Source: Thiotrichaceae bacterium UBA7357
Lineage (GTDB): Bacteria > Pseudomonadota > Gammaproteobacteria > Eutrophobiales > Eutrophobiaceae
Direction: 5' to 3'
DNA: 21,191 nucleotides
Assembly (NCBI GenBank): GCA_002470825.1
Contig: DKOR01000001.1
Coordinates: forward strand, 1-21,191
The notes below the pieces were generated by a model. It saw nothing but the letters and a program-made list of their open reading frames with translations, did not search any database and was not told the origin of the DNA. Below are positions 9,258 through 16,623 of the stretch, piece by piece (the stretch's first letter is position 1; every line of letters starts with the position of its first letter). The translations under genes and the position numbers were made by a program.

Positions 9258-9662
9258 TTATTCATTCGATGCTGCAATTGATACGTTAGTAACACCAGCT
9301 AAACGAACTTGATCAAGTACCTCAACGGTGGTTCCTGTTCGTGCACTTTGATCAGCAAGAATAATGACAGTTCCTTCTGGGTTTTGTGCATGCAAGTGTT
9401 CTACATGAGCACGCACTGCACGCATATCAATCTTTTGGCTGTCGATCCAAATTTCACCATCTTTGCTGACACCAATGATCATGCTGCCTTGCTCTTCTCT
9501 GGCTGCAGTTTTTGCTGTCGGTCGATCAACATCAATTCCTGATTCTTTAGTAAAGGAAGCAGTAACTAGAAAAAATATTAACAAAATAAACACCATATCA
9601 ATTAAGGGTGTTAAATTAACGCTTTCAGCGGCAGATTCTTGATTTGATTGTGTATGTTTCAT
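9258..9662 (-). CDS. exbD: ExbD biopolymer transport protein
   Basis: A 134-residue ExbD. A short cytoplasmic N-terminus is followed by one membrane helix, LTPLIDMVFILLIFFLVTASF (split about 17-37), in which Asp22 is the conserved proton-carrying aspartate of ExbD/TolR proteins. The periplasmic remainder (IDVDRPTAKTA..., then GEIWIDSQKI... and GTVIILADQSARTGTTVEVLDQVRLAGV) is typical of the family. With ExbB it forms the proton-driven motor that energises TonB. It starts two bases after the exbB stop and lies between exbB and tonB. Its length is usual for ExbD of TonB2-type clusters. Confidence 0.95.
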   Translation of the reverse strand: MKHTQSNQESAAESVNLTPLIDMVFILLIFFLVTASFTKESGIDVDRPTAKTAAREEQGSMIIGVSKDGEIWIDSQKIDMRAVRAHVEHLHAQNPEGTVIILADQSARTGTTVEVLDQVRLAGVTNVSIAASNE

Positions 9663-9664
9663 AA

Positions 9665-10180
9665 TTAGTCATGTGTTAGTAGATCTTTAGCCAATAGTTC
9701 ATTGGTTTTAGTCCGTTTGTAGAGATCTGCGCTAAAGTATATACCAATGATAGAAGTCACTAGACCTGCTGTTGTTGGTAATAGTGCTCTTGATATACCT
9801 TCTGCCATACCACGAGCATTGCTATTACCAAAGACGTTTAGAACTTCAAATATCGCGATCATTCCTGTTACAGTACCAAGTAAACCAAGTAGCGGTAATA
9901 TGCCTGTCAAGGCTCGGATGGGTATAAGGTTATGTTTTAATTCAATAGATATTTCGCTTAACAAGCCATCTCTGACTTTTAATGCAAACCATGAAGATCT
10001 TTCATGACGTTTTTGCCATTGCTGCACAATTGATCTAAGTCGAACAGGATATATTTTGTATATAAAATAATAGCGCTCAATTATTAATGCCCAAAGACAT
10101 ATCGATAGGAGGAAAACACCAGTGAACACTGGTCCGCCTTTAATAAAAAACTCCCTCATTATGTCTACTTGATCAAGCAT
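9665..10180 (-). CDS. exbB: ExbB / MotA-TolQ-ExbB proton channel protein (ExbB2 type)
   Basis: A 171-residue ExbB. I start it at the ATG at 10180 (MLDQVDIMREFF), which overlaps the upstream ttpC-like stop by eight bases; the frame stays open further upstream but would then overlap the preceding gene by 65 bases and add an unlikely basic leader. Three membrane segments are visible: about 16-36 (GPVFTGVFLLSICLWALIIE), 88-112 (LLGLLGTVTGMIAIFE) and 127-152. The ALTGILPLLGLLGTVTGMI block is the conserved pore helix of the MotA/TolQ/ExbB family. It partners with ExbD downstream. The small size, without the N-terminal extension of enteric ExbB, fits ExbB2. Confidence 0.92.
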   Translation of the reverse strand: MLDQVDIMREFFIKGGPVFTGVFLLSICLWALIIERYYFIYKIYPVRLRSIVQQWQKRHERSSWFALKVRDGLLSEISIELKHNLIPIRALTGILPLLGLLGTVTGMIAIFEVLNVFGNSNARGMAEGISRALLPTTAGLVTSIIGIYFSADLYKRTKTNELLAKDLLTHD

Positions 10181-11519
10181 TATCTTTAAGATGACTTTTT
10201 TCAGAAAGTAGCGCAACGAAAGCTGTACTTTTTTCATCTAATATTTGAATCAATGCATTACTTTTAGAAGAAAGGAAACTATGGAAGAGCAGTAAGGGAA
10301 TAGCAACTAAGAGACCCATAACAGTTGTTACTAATGCTTGTGATATACCACCAGACATTACTCGCGGATCACCAGTCCCATATAGTGTTATAGATTGAAA
10401 TGTTTCAATAATACCAGTTACAGTTCCGAGTAAGCCAAGCAAGGGTGATATTGCCGCAAGTAAAGCAAGTGCCGCCAGTCCACGTTGAATTCTGGGCATT
10501 TCTTTTAATATAGCTTCATCTAATTTCAGTTCCAGTGTTTCGGTGTCAATGGAAGGATTCTTTTCATATACCTGCATTATACGACCTAATGGGTTATCTC
10601 CAGATTTTTTGCTTTTAAGTTGTTTTTTAACTTTACGACTGGTAGTTACTAATAAAATCAAGCGCTCTAAAGCTATCAAAACACCTATCAAACCTATGAA
10701 TATAATAACGTAACCAACAAGACCGCCTTGTTCAATTCGATTCTTAAGATCAGGCACTTGAACCAGAAGAGCTAACATGCCTCCATGTGTCGGATCGATG
10801 GGGAATGCGTGGATTCCGGAGCTACTAGTTTCAATATTTTGCGCCATATCTAAAAAGCGCTGTCCCGGTTGTCTGCCAGGCTCAATCAATTTACCCGTCC
10901 CAGGTAGATTTCTTAAAAAGCGACCTGCAGAGACGGCATTAAAAACACCAATACGTGTTACATTTTGTTCAATTTCATTTCCTGCTGCAGTGATAATTTT
11001 GCCTGGGAAGGTCACGATTTTTCCTGACTCGACCATTTCATCCATGGCCAATATCCAAAGCTCTTCCAGTTCTTCTAAGGAAGGTAATTCTTTACGATCA
11101 GATAAGATATCAAGAATTTTATCGCGGTTTGGTTTTTGAGCAGAGACAAGAGACGCATCAATAATGCCATTTAAATCACCAGCTATTTGCTTGATGATGC
11201 CATCAAGCTCACCTAGGGCCCCCATTTTTACTTTCAATATATTATTTTGTCGCGCAATCTCGAGTTCCTGAGCATCATATTTATTTCTCAATGATGTGCT
11301 GCGAGTTTCTTCTTTAGTTAGTATTTGTAACGCATTGGTCAATAACTCTTCTTGCTTACTATTAACTCTTTTAAATTTTGCCTCTCGTTTAGCAAGAACT
11401 TCTTTTTCCTGATAACGTTCTTTTTTTACTTGTTCTAACAACGATTGTAAATCATTTGGCTCATCGGCAGAAACGAATGATAGAAATACAAATAAACTTA
11501 AAAAAATTAATCGTTTCAT
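10173..11519 (-). CDS. TtpC-like extended MotA/TolQ/ExbB protein
   Basis: A 448-residue protein with a cleavable-looking signal peptide (1-18, ending FVSA), a periplasmic extension with strong coiled-coil character (about 22-110), and a C-terminal ExbB-like domain with three membrane helices (about 267-290, 346-372, 395-415). The last part holds ISPLLGLLGTVTGIIETF and GGISQALVTTVMGLLVAIP, the proton-channel family motifs. This build matches TtpC of Vibrio TonB2 systems, an essential extra ExbB-like partner. Its ATG shares a base with the stop of the DUF3450 gene (TAATG), so translation is probably coupled. Two ExbB-type proteins in one operon is normal for this kind of cluster. Confidence 0.9.
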   Translation of the reverse strand: MKRLIFLSLFVFLSFVSADEPNDLQSLLEQVKKERYQEKEVLAKREAKFKRVNSKQEELLTNALQILTKEETRSTSLRNKYDAQELEIARQNNILKVKMGALGELDGIIKQIAGDLNGIIDASLVSAQKPNRDKILDILSDRKELPSLEELEELWILAMDEMVESGKIVTFPGKIITAAGNEIEQNVTRIGVFNAVSAGRFLRNLPGTGKLIEPGRQPGQRFLDMAQNIETSSSGIHAFPIDPTHGGMLALLVQVPDLKNRIEQGGLVGYVIIFIGLIGVLIALERLILLVTTSRKVKKQLKSKKSGDNPLGRIMQVYEKNPSIDTETLELKLDEAILKEMPRIQRGLAALALLAAISPLLGLLGTVTGIIETFQSITLYGTGDPRVMSGGISQALVTTVMGLLVAIPLLLFHSFLSSKSNALIQILDEKSTAFVALLSEKSHLKDNA

Positions 11520-12292
11520 TATTCTTTCTCTGACATATTAATGGGTAGCTTTATTAATTCTGGTGGTGCTTGTTTTTTTGCAATTTGTAAACCTTGTTTA
11601 ATAGAACGATTATATTCAGATGAGACTTTTTCCCAAGACTTTGATTTTCTATTCCACACTCCGCTCATTTTCCCATCAAGTGTCTGAAAGCTAATCAGCA
11701 ATCGGCCAACACGTAATATGTCAACTGTAAACTCCTGATTTTCTAGTTTAACTGTGTCAGAGTATGTCTCTAATGTCCGACCATATTCCATTTCAATTTG
11801 ATAGGCTTCCATGATACGACGATATTTTTCAGGCAGTGATACATCTGGACTGTCCATAATGGTTTTTAAACCTGCGACGCGTGTTTGGCGTTCTTGTGTT
11901 AAAAAAGGAAGATCAAGTTCTACAAATTTTTCTAATGTATAAATCATTCTCACCATGAAAGGTATAATGTCTCGTTGAGTTTCTTCAACATTGTCAAGTT
12001 GACGCTTAATAGCATTTAAGGCAACTTTTTGTTGTCTAACTAATCTTGATATTTGTCCATTATATGTGTTCAAACTATCAGTCTTTCGTATTGCATCACG
12101 ATATTTTTGTACCATTTCGTCAGTTTTGCTTACTAGAGCATCCACTTTGTTTTGAGATATAACAACATCCTTTTGAGCAAGCAGTTTAGTTTCAACTGCT
12201 GAATCCAGTGATGTTGTTTCTGCACTAGTAGTATTTAAAAGTGCAAGCCCTATAAATAATGGTAAAGTGAATAATTTGATGTGTTTGTTCAT
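11519..12292 (-). CDS. DUF3450 family periplasmic protein, first gene of the tonB operon
   Basis: A 257-residue protein with a signal peptide (KLFTLPLFIGLALLNTTSA) and a mature part made of long helices with coiled-coil character (about 35-125), then QRDIIPFMVRMIYTLEKFVELDLPFLTQER and a C-terminal region with LRVGRLLISFQTLDGK..GVWNRKSKSWE. This is the DUF3450 family, which regularly heads TonB2/TtpC clusters in marine Gammaproteobacteria; in those systems it is thought to be a periplasmic accessory of the motor. A possible ribosome site (TAGGA) sits about 12 bases before the ATG, inside a small AGGA-N5-TCCT inverted repeat. Family confident; molecular role inferred from the cluster. Confidence 0.88.
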   Translation of the reverse strand: MNKHIKLFTLPLFIGLALLNTTSAETTSLDSAVETKLLAQKDVVISQNKVDALVSKTDEMVQKYRDAIRKTDSLNTYNGQISRLVRQQKVALNAIKRQLDNVEETQRDIIPFMVRMIYTLEKFVELDLPFLTQERQTRVAGLKTIMDSPDVSLPEKYRRIMEAYQIEMEYGRTLETYSDTVKLENQEFTVDILRVGRLLISFQTLDGKMSGVWNRKSKSWEKVSSEYNRSIKQGLQIAKKQAPPELIKLPINMSEKE

Positions 12293-12468
12293 CAGGAGTT
12301 TTTCCTAATTTAATTAAAATGTTTATTTATATTAGTTTAGATGGTCTTGTAGACTCATAATCTACCTTATGAGGATAGCTTTTCATATAAATAGTTCAAG
12401 TAGGCTACATAGTAACATCGGTTAGTTCAGCTTAATATCTAAAACATTATGCAAGGGGGTCAAACTTT
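12293..12468. promoter_or_regulatory. divergent control region between the tonB operon and the sensor kinase gene
   Basis: This 176-base region must hold the leftward promoter for the six-gene tonB operon and the rightward one for the kinase/regulator pair. I see no strong -35/-10 pair for either strand; AATATAAAT on the minus strand and TTAATATCT near 12431 on the plus strand are possible -10 boxes. A good ribosome site (AAGGGGG, about 12453-12459) precedes the kinase ATG. No convincing Fur box is visible, although TonB operons are often iron-regulated. A perfect 7-bp inverted repeat in the middle is listed separately. Confidence 0.5.
12354..12373. repeat. 7-bp perfect inverted repeat, candidate operator or hairpin
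   Basis: CTCATAA-TCTACC-TTATGAG reads as two perfect 7-base arms with a 6-base spacer. It lies near the middle of the divergent region between the tonB operon and the MoxYX-like pair. It is not followed by a T-run on either strand, so a terminator is unlikely; an operator for a dimeric regulator is the better guess. Confidence 0.4.
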
Positions 12469-13806
12469 ATGAGCCTTAGAATCAGGCTTAATTTTCTCAT
12501 AACGATATTGTTTATCAGCCTGTTTGTTTGTAGTAGCTTTTATATCATTGCGAATGCACGTGATGTTGTTCAGCATGAAGTTGAATCGACTGCAAATCTT
12601 GCTTTGCAATTGATCGAAATTGCATTTTCTTCGACAATATTGAAGTCGGATAAACAAAAACAAATAGAAGTATTGAAAACGCTTTCGGAACAGGATTTAA
12701 CACGCCATCTTCATATTGATATAGCAAGTTCAAATGATTTAATCGCACCTCATGAAGAATATACTATTCTCAAGGTAATAAAATCACCAAAGTGGTTTGT
12801 TAAGCTAGTAAGACCTCCACCAACTGTAATTCGTCATTGGTTGTATGATCCGATAGAACCTCCAAGAGGAATAGTTATACGTGCCGACCCAACTGATGAA
12901 ATTGATGAAAATTGGACTGAAACAAAGAGTATTTTAATATTTTTGTTGGCATTTATTATTTCGGCTAATATATTATTATATTTTGTTATTGGAAAATATC
13001 TTGCACCAATAGATACAATACTAAAAGGTTTGTCAGACATCGAGAAAGGAAATTATGAATTGGAATTACCTCATTTCCGCTTACCTGAGTTAGATCGTAT
13101 TTCTCAACAATTTAATCATATGGCCAAAGTTTTGCTGGAAACTAAGGCGAAAAATCAATCATTGACCAAGTACTCGCTTGAAATTCAGGAGGAAGAACGT
13201 CGACATCTTGCACAAGAACTTCATGATGAATTAGGTCAGACTATTGCAGCTATTAAAGCCGTTGCTGCTGCCATCATAAATGATGAGAAATCAGATAAAA
13301 GCCGAATAAATTCAAGCGCAAAAATGATAATAGAATATTCAGACCATATTTATCAAGTTGCAAAAAATATGATGCATCGATTACGGCCGTCAGTTTTAGA
13401 TGAGTTTGGATTGATTAAAGCATTACAGTCGATGGTTGATGATTGGAATAGTCGACAAGATGATATTTTTTGTCGTTTTTCATTTTCAAATATACCTTCT
13501 GATTTAACAGAACTTTTAAATATTAGTCTTTTCAGAATCGTTCAGGAGAGTCTAACTAACGCATTGAAATATTCATCTGCTAGCAAAATTTTTATTTCAA
13601 TGGAGTTGGTAAACTTTTCTGATTCAAAACATATAAATCTGAATATTCGAGATAATGGTGTTGGTTTGGATAAAGACAAATTAATGACAGGATTAGGTTT
13701 GCCTGGGATGAAAGAACGAGTTGAAATGAATCATGGAAAATTCGAACTCACCAGTGAAGTTAATAATGGATTGACAATTGATATAATTATTCCGATAGAG
13801 ACATAA
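12469..13806 (+). CDS. sensor histidine kinase, MoxY/LapD-type N-terminus, NarL-class partner
   Basis: A 445-residue membrane kinase. Helix one (about 6-28) and helix two (about 153-175) enclose a periplasmic domain of the LapD/MoxY N-terminal type (ARDVVQHEVESTANLALQLIE at the front). A HAMP-like linker (about 175-228) follows, then a HisKA_3 dimerisation domain with phospho-acceptor His252 in RRHLAQELHDELGQ, and a HATPase domain with N box (ESLTNALKYS, 360-369), DNGVGL (395-400) and GLGLPGMKERV (408-418). MoxY of Paracoccus, which controls methanol dehydrogenase genes, has this architecture. The ATG has a strong AAGGGGG site nine bases upstream. The regulator gene begins 11 bases after its stop. 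The signal is unknown; an alcohol, aldehyde or related compound is the guess from context. Confidence 0.87.
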   Translation: MSLRIRLNFLITILFISLFVCSSFYIIANARDVVQHEVESTANLALQLIEIAFSSTILKSDKQKQIEVLKTLSEQDLTRHLHIDIASSNDLIAPHEEYTILKVIKSPKWFVKLVRPPPTVIRHWLYDPIEPPRGIVIRADPTDEIDENWTETKSILIFLLAFIISANILLYFVIGKYLAPIDTILKGLSDIEKGNYELELPHFRLPELDRISQQFNHMAKVLLETKAKNQSLTKYSLEIQEEERRHLAQELHDELGQTIAAIKAVAAAIINDEKSDKSRINSSAKMIIEYSDHIYQVAKNMMHRLRPSVLDEFGLIKALQSMVDDWNSRQDDIFCRFSFSNIPSDLTELLNISLFRIVQESLTNALKYSSASKIFISMELVNFSDSKHINLNIRDNGVGLDKDKLMTGLGLPGMKERVEMNHGKFELTSEVNNGLTIDIIIPIET

Positions 13807-13817
13807 AAGATTTCGAT

Positions 13818-14459
13818 ATGTTTAAATTGATAAAAGTAATGTTAGTTGATGACCATGCGGTGGTTCGTGCTGGCTATAAGGTGTTATTAAAAAACACCCC
13901 TGAAATAGCTGTAATAGCAGAGGCAAATAGTGGAGAGGAAGCCTATAAATTATATATTACGCATAAGCCAGATGTTATTGTTATGGATCTCTCTCTGCCC
14001 GGGATTGGGGGTATAGAAGCAATAAAGCGTATTTGTTCTCGTGATAAAAAAGCTACAATTCTTGTATTTAGCATGCATGAGGAAGTTATTTTTGTGGAAC
14101 AATCGTTACAAGCGGGCGCTAGCGGTTACATTACTAAAAGCACTGACCCTCAACTACTTATTGAAGCTATAATATGCCTTTCGAGAGGAGAGAAATTTAT
14201 AGATGCCGAACTTGCACAAAGATTAGCCTATGAAAAATCTCGAGGACAAGACTCTTTACTTTCTGAATTGTCTTCACGTGAATTTGAGATATTCTGCATG
14301 TTAGCAGAGGGTTCAAACACCAGTGAAATAGCAAAAAAATTATTCTTAAGCTACAAAACAGTTGCGAATTACAGTACTCAAATAAAAAATAAACTTAACG
14401 TATCAAGCATTGCGGATATCGCACGACTTGCAATCAGGCACAATATTATAAGAGCGTAA
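13818..14459 (+). CDS. NarL/LuxR-type response regulator (MoxX-like)
   Basis: A 213-residue two-domain regulator. The receiver domain (about 5-120) has the acidic pair D11/D12, phospho-acceptor D57 (VIVMDLSLPG), Ser85 and Lys107 (GYITKS). A LuxR-type helix-turn-helix follows (about 148-210): LSSREFEIFCMLAEGSNTSEIA, then LFLSYKTVANYSTQIKNKL. It should be phosphorylated by the kinase just upstream and bind DNA as a dimer. The spacing and class match MoxX/MoxY-type and related pairs that control PQQ-dependent alcohol dehydrogenases. There is no strong ribosome site before the ATG, so coupling to the kinase is likely. It converges on the beta-propeller gene with only 38 bases between stops and no clear hairpin. 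Targets are unknown; the dyad before the AOR operon is a candidate. Confidence 0.9.
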   Translation: MFKLIKVMLVDDHAVVRAGYKVLLKNTPEIAVIAEANSGEEAYKLYITHKPDVIVMDLSLPGIGGIEAIKRICSRDKKATILVFSMHEEVIFVEQSLQAGASGYITKSTDPQLLIEAIICLSRGEKFIDAELAQRLAYEKSRGQDSLLSELSSREFEIFCMLAEGSNTSEIAKKLFLSYKTVANYSTQIKNKLNVSSIADIARLAIRHNIIRA

Positions 14460-14497
14460 ATAAAGAGGATGCGGTCAAAATACCACTCCATTAAACG

Positions 14498-15451
14498 TTA
14501 GTCATTTATGATAACGCCCCATGGAAATTCACCAACTTTGATTGTTTTAATCACTTCATTGGTACTAGTTTTGATGACTGATACAGTTCCGCTTACACCA
14601 TCTGTCGAAAATAGCAGTTCTCCATTTTTACTAATCGCTAGCCCCCAAACGCGTTTTCCGACAGGTATGCTAGTAATTATTTCCAGAGTTTGAGCATCCA
14701 TCGCAACAACTTTATTAGCTCTTCCAGCAGCGACATAGACAACAGATTCATCCTTATTTAGAACGACATCTTTAGGTTTCGATTTATTATCACCACTACT
14801 TCCTCTTTTTAGAATTTCTCCTGTATTCATATCTATTTTAACAACTTCACCACTAATCTCGGCTGTTGCATATGCAATGTCCCCCGATTTTGTAAACGTT
14901 GCTGCACGTGGGCGAGCACCCACAAGTATATTTTTTTCAATAGTATTATCAGACGCTCTGATCACATGTAGCATATTTGTAGATTCACTGGTTACAATAA
15001 CGCGTTTACCGTCAGCAGAAATGGCTACTCCTTCTGGTTCTAGGCCTACACTAATCTCAGCTAATTGTTCTCCTGTCTTTGGGTCAAAGACACTTGCTTT
15101 TGCATCATCTTCGTTGGATATGTATATGTTGCCGTTAGGATGAACAGCAAATGTTTCTGGATCAGAACCAGCATTAAATTCTCTTATAATCTTAAGTGAA
15201 ACTGGGTCCATTACTTTTATTTTATTTTCTTCACTTACTGCAATATAGATTTCACTACCATCTGGAGATATCCCAATTCCTCTAGGACGATCACCCACAT
15301 CGATAGTTGCTTCGACCACTAATGAGTCCCCGTTGATTACCGAAACAGTGTCGCCTCGCTCATTGGTGATGAAAATGCGACCAGTAGGACAAGCATTGAC
15401 TTGATTATAAAAAAAAGCGAAAAAAATCAGTGGGACTAAATATAATTTCAT
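14498..15451 (-). CDS. YncE-like periplasmic beta-propeller, PQQ-catabolism-associated type
   Basis: A 317-residue exported protein with a signal peptide (MKLYLVPLIFFAFFYNQVNA) and about seven repeats of roughly 42 residues. Each repeat has the pattern D/N-x-V-x-V-I-D...I-x-V-G-x-x-P-x-G-I/V-x-x-x-x-D-G, for example TIDVGDRPRGIGISPDGSEIY, EISVGLEPEGVAISADGKRV and TIKVGEFPWGV. This is the YVTN/YncE propeller fold and matches the subgroup named for PQQ-dependent catabolism (TIGR03866 type). The Cys just after the signal (VNAC) might be lipidated, but the lipobox is poor. AGGAG lies 7-8 bases before the ATG. It is the second gene of a leftward pair with the binding protein. The role in such loci is not established. 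Confidence 0.87.
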   Translation of the reverse strand: MKLYLVPLIFFAFFYNQVNACPTGRIFITNERGDTVSVINGDSLVVEATIDVGDRPRGIGISPDGSEIYIAVSEENKIKVMDPVSLKIIREFNAGSDPETFAVHPNGNIYISNEDDAKASVFDPKTGEQLAEISVGLEPEGVAISADGKRVIVTSESTNMLHVIRASDNTIEKNILVGARPRAATFTKSGDIAYATAEISGEVVKIDMNTGEILKRGSSGDNKSKPKDVVLNKDESVVYVAAGRANKVVAMDAQTLEIITSIPVGKRVWGLAISKNGELLFSTDGVSGTVSVIKTSTNEVIKTIKVGEFPWGVIIND

Positions 15452-15491
15452 TTAAAAACTCCTGGTAATATTAAATTCTCAATAATATAGA

Positions 15492-16307
15492 TTATTTTTT
15501 GCAGCTTAATAATCCTAAACTGTCTAATGCTGGTACTTTTGCCACACCACGAACCGGCGCTTCTGCAACAATTTTATTCTTTTCAATCAGCAATATTGGT
15601 TGACGTAATTGCCCAGTTTCTCTGAAATTCATAACACTTCCTTTTTGACCATCAAAAGTAAGCTCAGTTTTTAGGTAATGTAACATTTCTGTAGAGTTAT
15701 CTATTTTAGTTCTTGCAACGGTGTCCGACGTCATTTTTACAGCCGCCCAACCAGCCCATGAACTATCATTCATAGAAACTTGTTGATGTTTTTTATACCG
15801 CTTATTGAGATCGCGTGCAGCGAACTTAACAAAATCTGGATGCCATGCCTGTGCCTTAGCACTTGAATGAGGACTCTTTTTTTTCCATTGATTCGTTGCG
15901 TCTAACTCCATCGCGTTGCTGGGAATTATGTGTAGTGCATTTTTAATGCAAGCTGTTCTTAGCAAGTTATTCTTGATAGACAAGTTAAAAATGGCAATAT
16001 TTGGTAGAATATCAACAAGCTTGTAGTAAGTATCAATATCGACAACTGTCAGAACTGCAATATATTTAGAGAAATCATGTGTAAGTATATTTTTAAAATT
16101 TATTAGTTCTAGTTCGTATTTCTGATTCAGAAATCGGCCTTGCAAATTAGCTTCTATTAGACCTTGGTGTGCGCCAAGTAAGGCGGCGTCATCTTTTTGA
16201 CCTACGAATGCGAAGTGTACTTCGATATCTTTTGTCCATGCGAGATTAGGTACTATGAGTATCGCTATAAAGCTTAATTTTATTATCAAGATGCGTTTAT
16301 TTAACAT
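15492..16307 (-). CDS. short ABC-type substrate-binding protein, PQQ-alcohol-dehydrogenase-associated family
   Basis: A 271-residue protein with a signal peptide (LSFIAILIVPNLAWT). The front part, GQKDDAALLGAHQGLIEANLQGRFLNQKYELE, resembles branched-chain-amino-acid-type binding proteins. The C-terminal part, WAGWAAVKMTSDTVAR..., then LTFDGQKGSVMNFRETGQLRQPILLI, matches the subgroup linked to PQQ-dependent alcohol dehydrogenases (TIGR03863 type). From memory that family is clearly longer than 271 residues; the second-lobe section between about residues 125 and 150 looks cut short here. No ABC ATPase or permease gene follows, so it may have lost a transport role. It has its own likely promoter upstream and is followed after 40 bases by the propeller gene. 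Confidence 0.75.
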   Translation of the reverse strand: MLNKRILIIKLSFIAILIVPNLAWTKDIEVHFAFVGQKDDAALLGAHQGLIEANLQGRFLNQKYELELINFKNILTHDFSKYIAVLTVVDIDTYYKLVDILPNIAIFNLSIKNNLLRTACIKNALHIIPSNAMELDATNQWKKKSPHSSAKAQAWHPDFVKFAARDLNKRYKKHQQVSMNDSSWAGWAAVKMTSDTVARTKIDNSTEMLHYLKTELTFDGQKGSVMNFRETGQLRQPILLIEKNKIVAEAPVRGVAKVPALDSLGLLSCKK

Positions 16308-16330
16308 GAGTATTATACCTAATGCTTTCG

Positions 16331-16359
16331 ATTATAGTTTAGTGATTATATTTTGCCAT
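16331..16359 (-). promoter_or_regulatory. sigma70-like promoter for the binding-protein/propeller pair
   Basis: On the minus strand ATGGCA (16359-16354) and a perfect TATAAT (16336-16331) are separated by 17 bases. The expected start would be near 16325, leaving a leader of about 18 bases before the ATG at 16307. The region is AT-rich, so chance TATAAT boxes are common; the 17-base spacing and location raise the odds. Confidence 0.45.
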
Positions 16360-16464
16360 ATATAAATACTTGAAGTAATAATATTTTGAGAATGCAAAAA
16401 ACGTACTAATATTACAAATCTAGATTAGAGATCAGTTCAATTTTTGAAAATGTTTAAAGGTCAT

Positions 16465-16480
16465 TGTAATGTGATTTACA
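16465..16480. promoter_or_regulatory. candidate operator TGTAA-N6-TTACA upstream of the AOR promoter
   Basis: TGTAA-TGTGAT-TTACA is a perfect 5-base-arm dyad. Its centre lies about 48 bases before the predicted transcription start and five bases before the -35 box, the usual spot for an activator site. The spacer also holds TGTGA, half of a CRP-like site. A NarL/LuxR regulator such as the MoxX-like protein encoded nearby is one possible binder. Confidence 0.4.
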
Positions 16481-16485
16481 TGTGG

Positions 16486-16514
16486 TTGGCATAAATAAAA
16501 ATAGTATTTATAAT
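16486..16514 (+). promoter_or_regulatory. sigma70-like promoter of the AOR operon
   Basis: TTGGCA (16486-16491) and a perfect TATAAT (16509-16514) are separated by 17 bases, so 11 of 12 consensus positions match. Transcription would begin near 16520, leaving a leader of about 100 bases before the AorA start. Confidence 0.65.
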
Positions 16515-16623
16515 TTGCATTATCATTTATCATGAAGAGCGTAATTCAAAATCACTTAATTAATTAGATATTGGTCCTATAAGAGACTAAATTTAAAGTT
16601 GATACCAAAGAGGAGTATACAAA

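Larger units (their letters stand above)
16308..16623. other. 316-base divergent intergenic region before the AOR operon
   Basis: No gene is visible here. The region is very AT-rich and holds a leftward promoter for the binding-protein/propeller pair (16331-16359), a rightward promoter for the AOR operon (16486-16514), a dyad just upstream of the latter (16465-16480), and an untranslated leader of about 100 bases before the AorA ATG that ends in a strong ribosome site (AGAGGAG, near 16609-16615). I found no riboswitch-like fold by eye, but a tungstate/molybdate or cofactor-sensing leader cannot be excluded. Confidence 0.7.

Noticed and set aside
14877..15143. Open frames antisense to the propeller, AOR, RND and TtpC-like genes
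   Set aside because: They lie wholly within well-supported genes, lack family motifs and ribosome sites, and look like shadows of the sense coding pattern.
16486..16520. Sigma54-type -24/-12 promoter before the AOR operon (TGGCA and TTGCA both occur)
   Set aside because: The two elements are about 28 bases apart rather than the required 10-base GG-GC spacing; the sigma70 reading fits far better.
16515..16536. Fur-box-like ATTATCATTTATCAT stretch just after the AOR -10 box
   Set aside because: Only partial matches to the GATAAT hexamer array, and the right half of the 7-1-7 palindrome is missing; AT-rich DNA gives many such partial hits.
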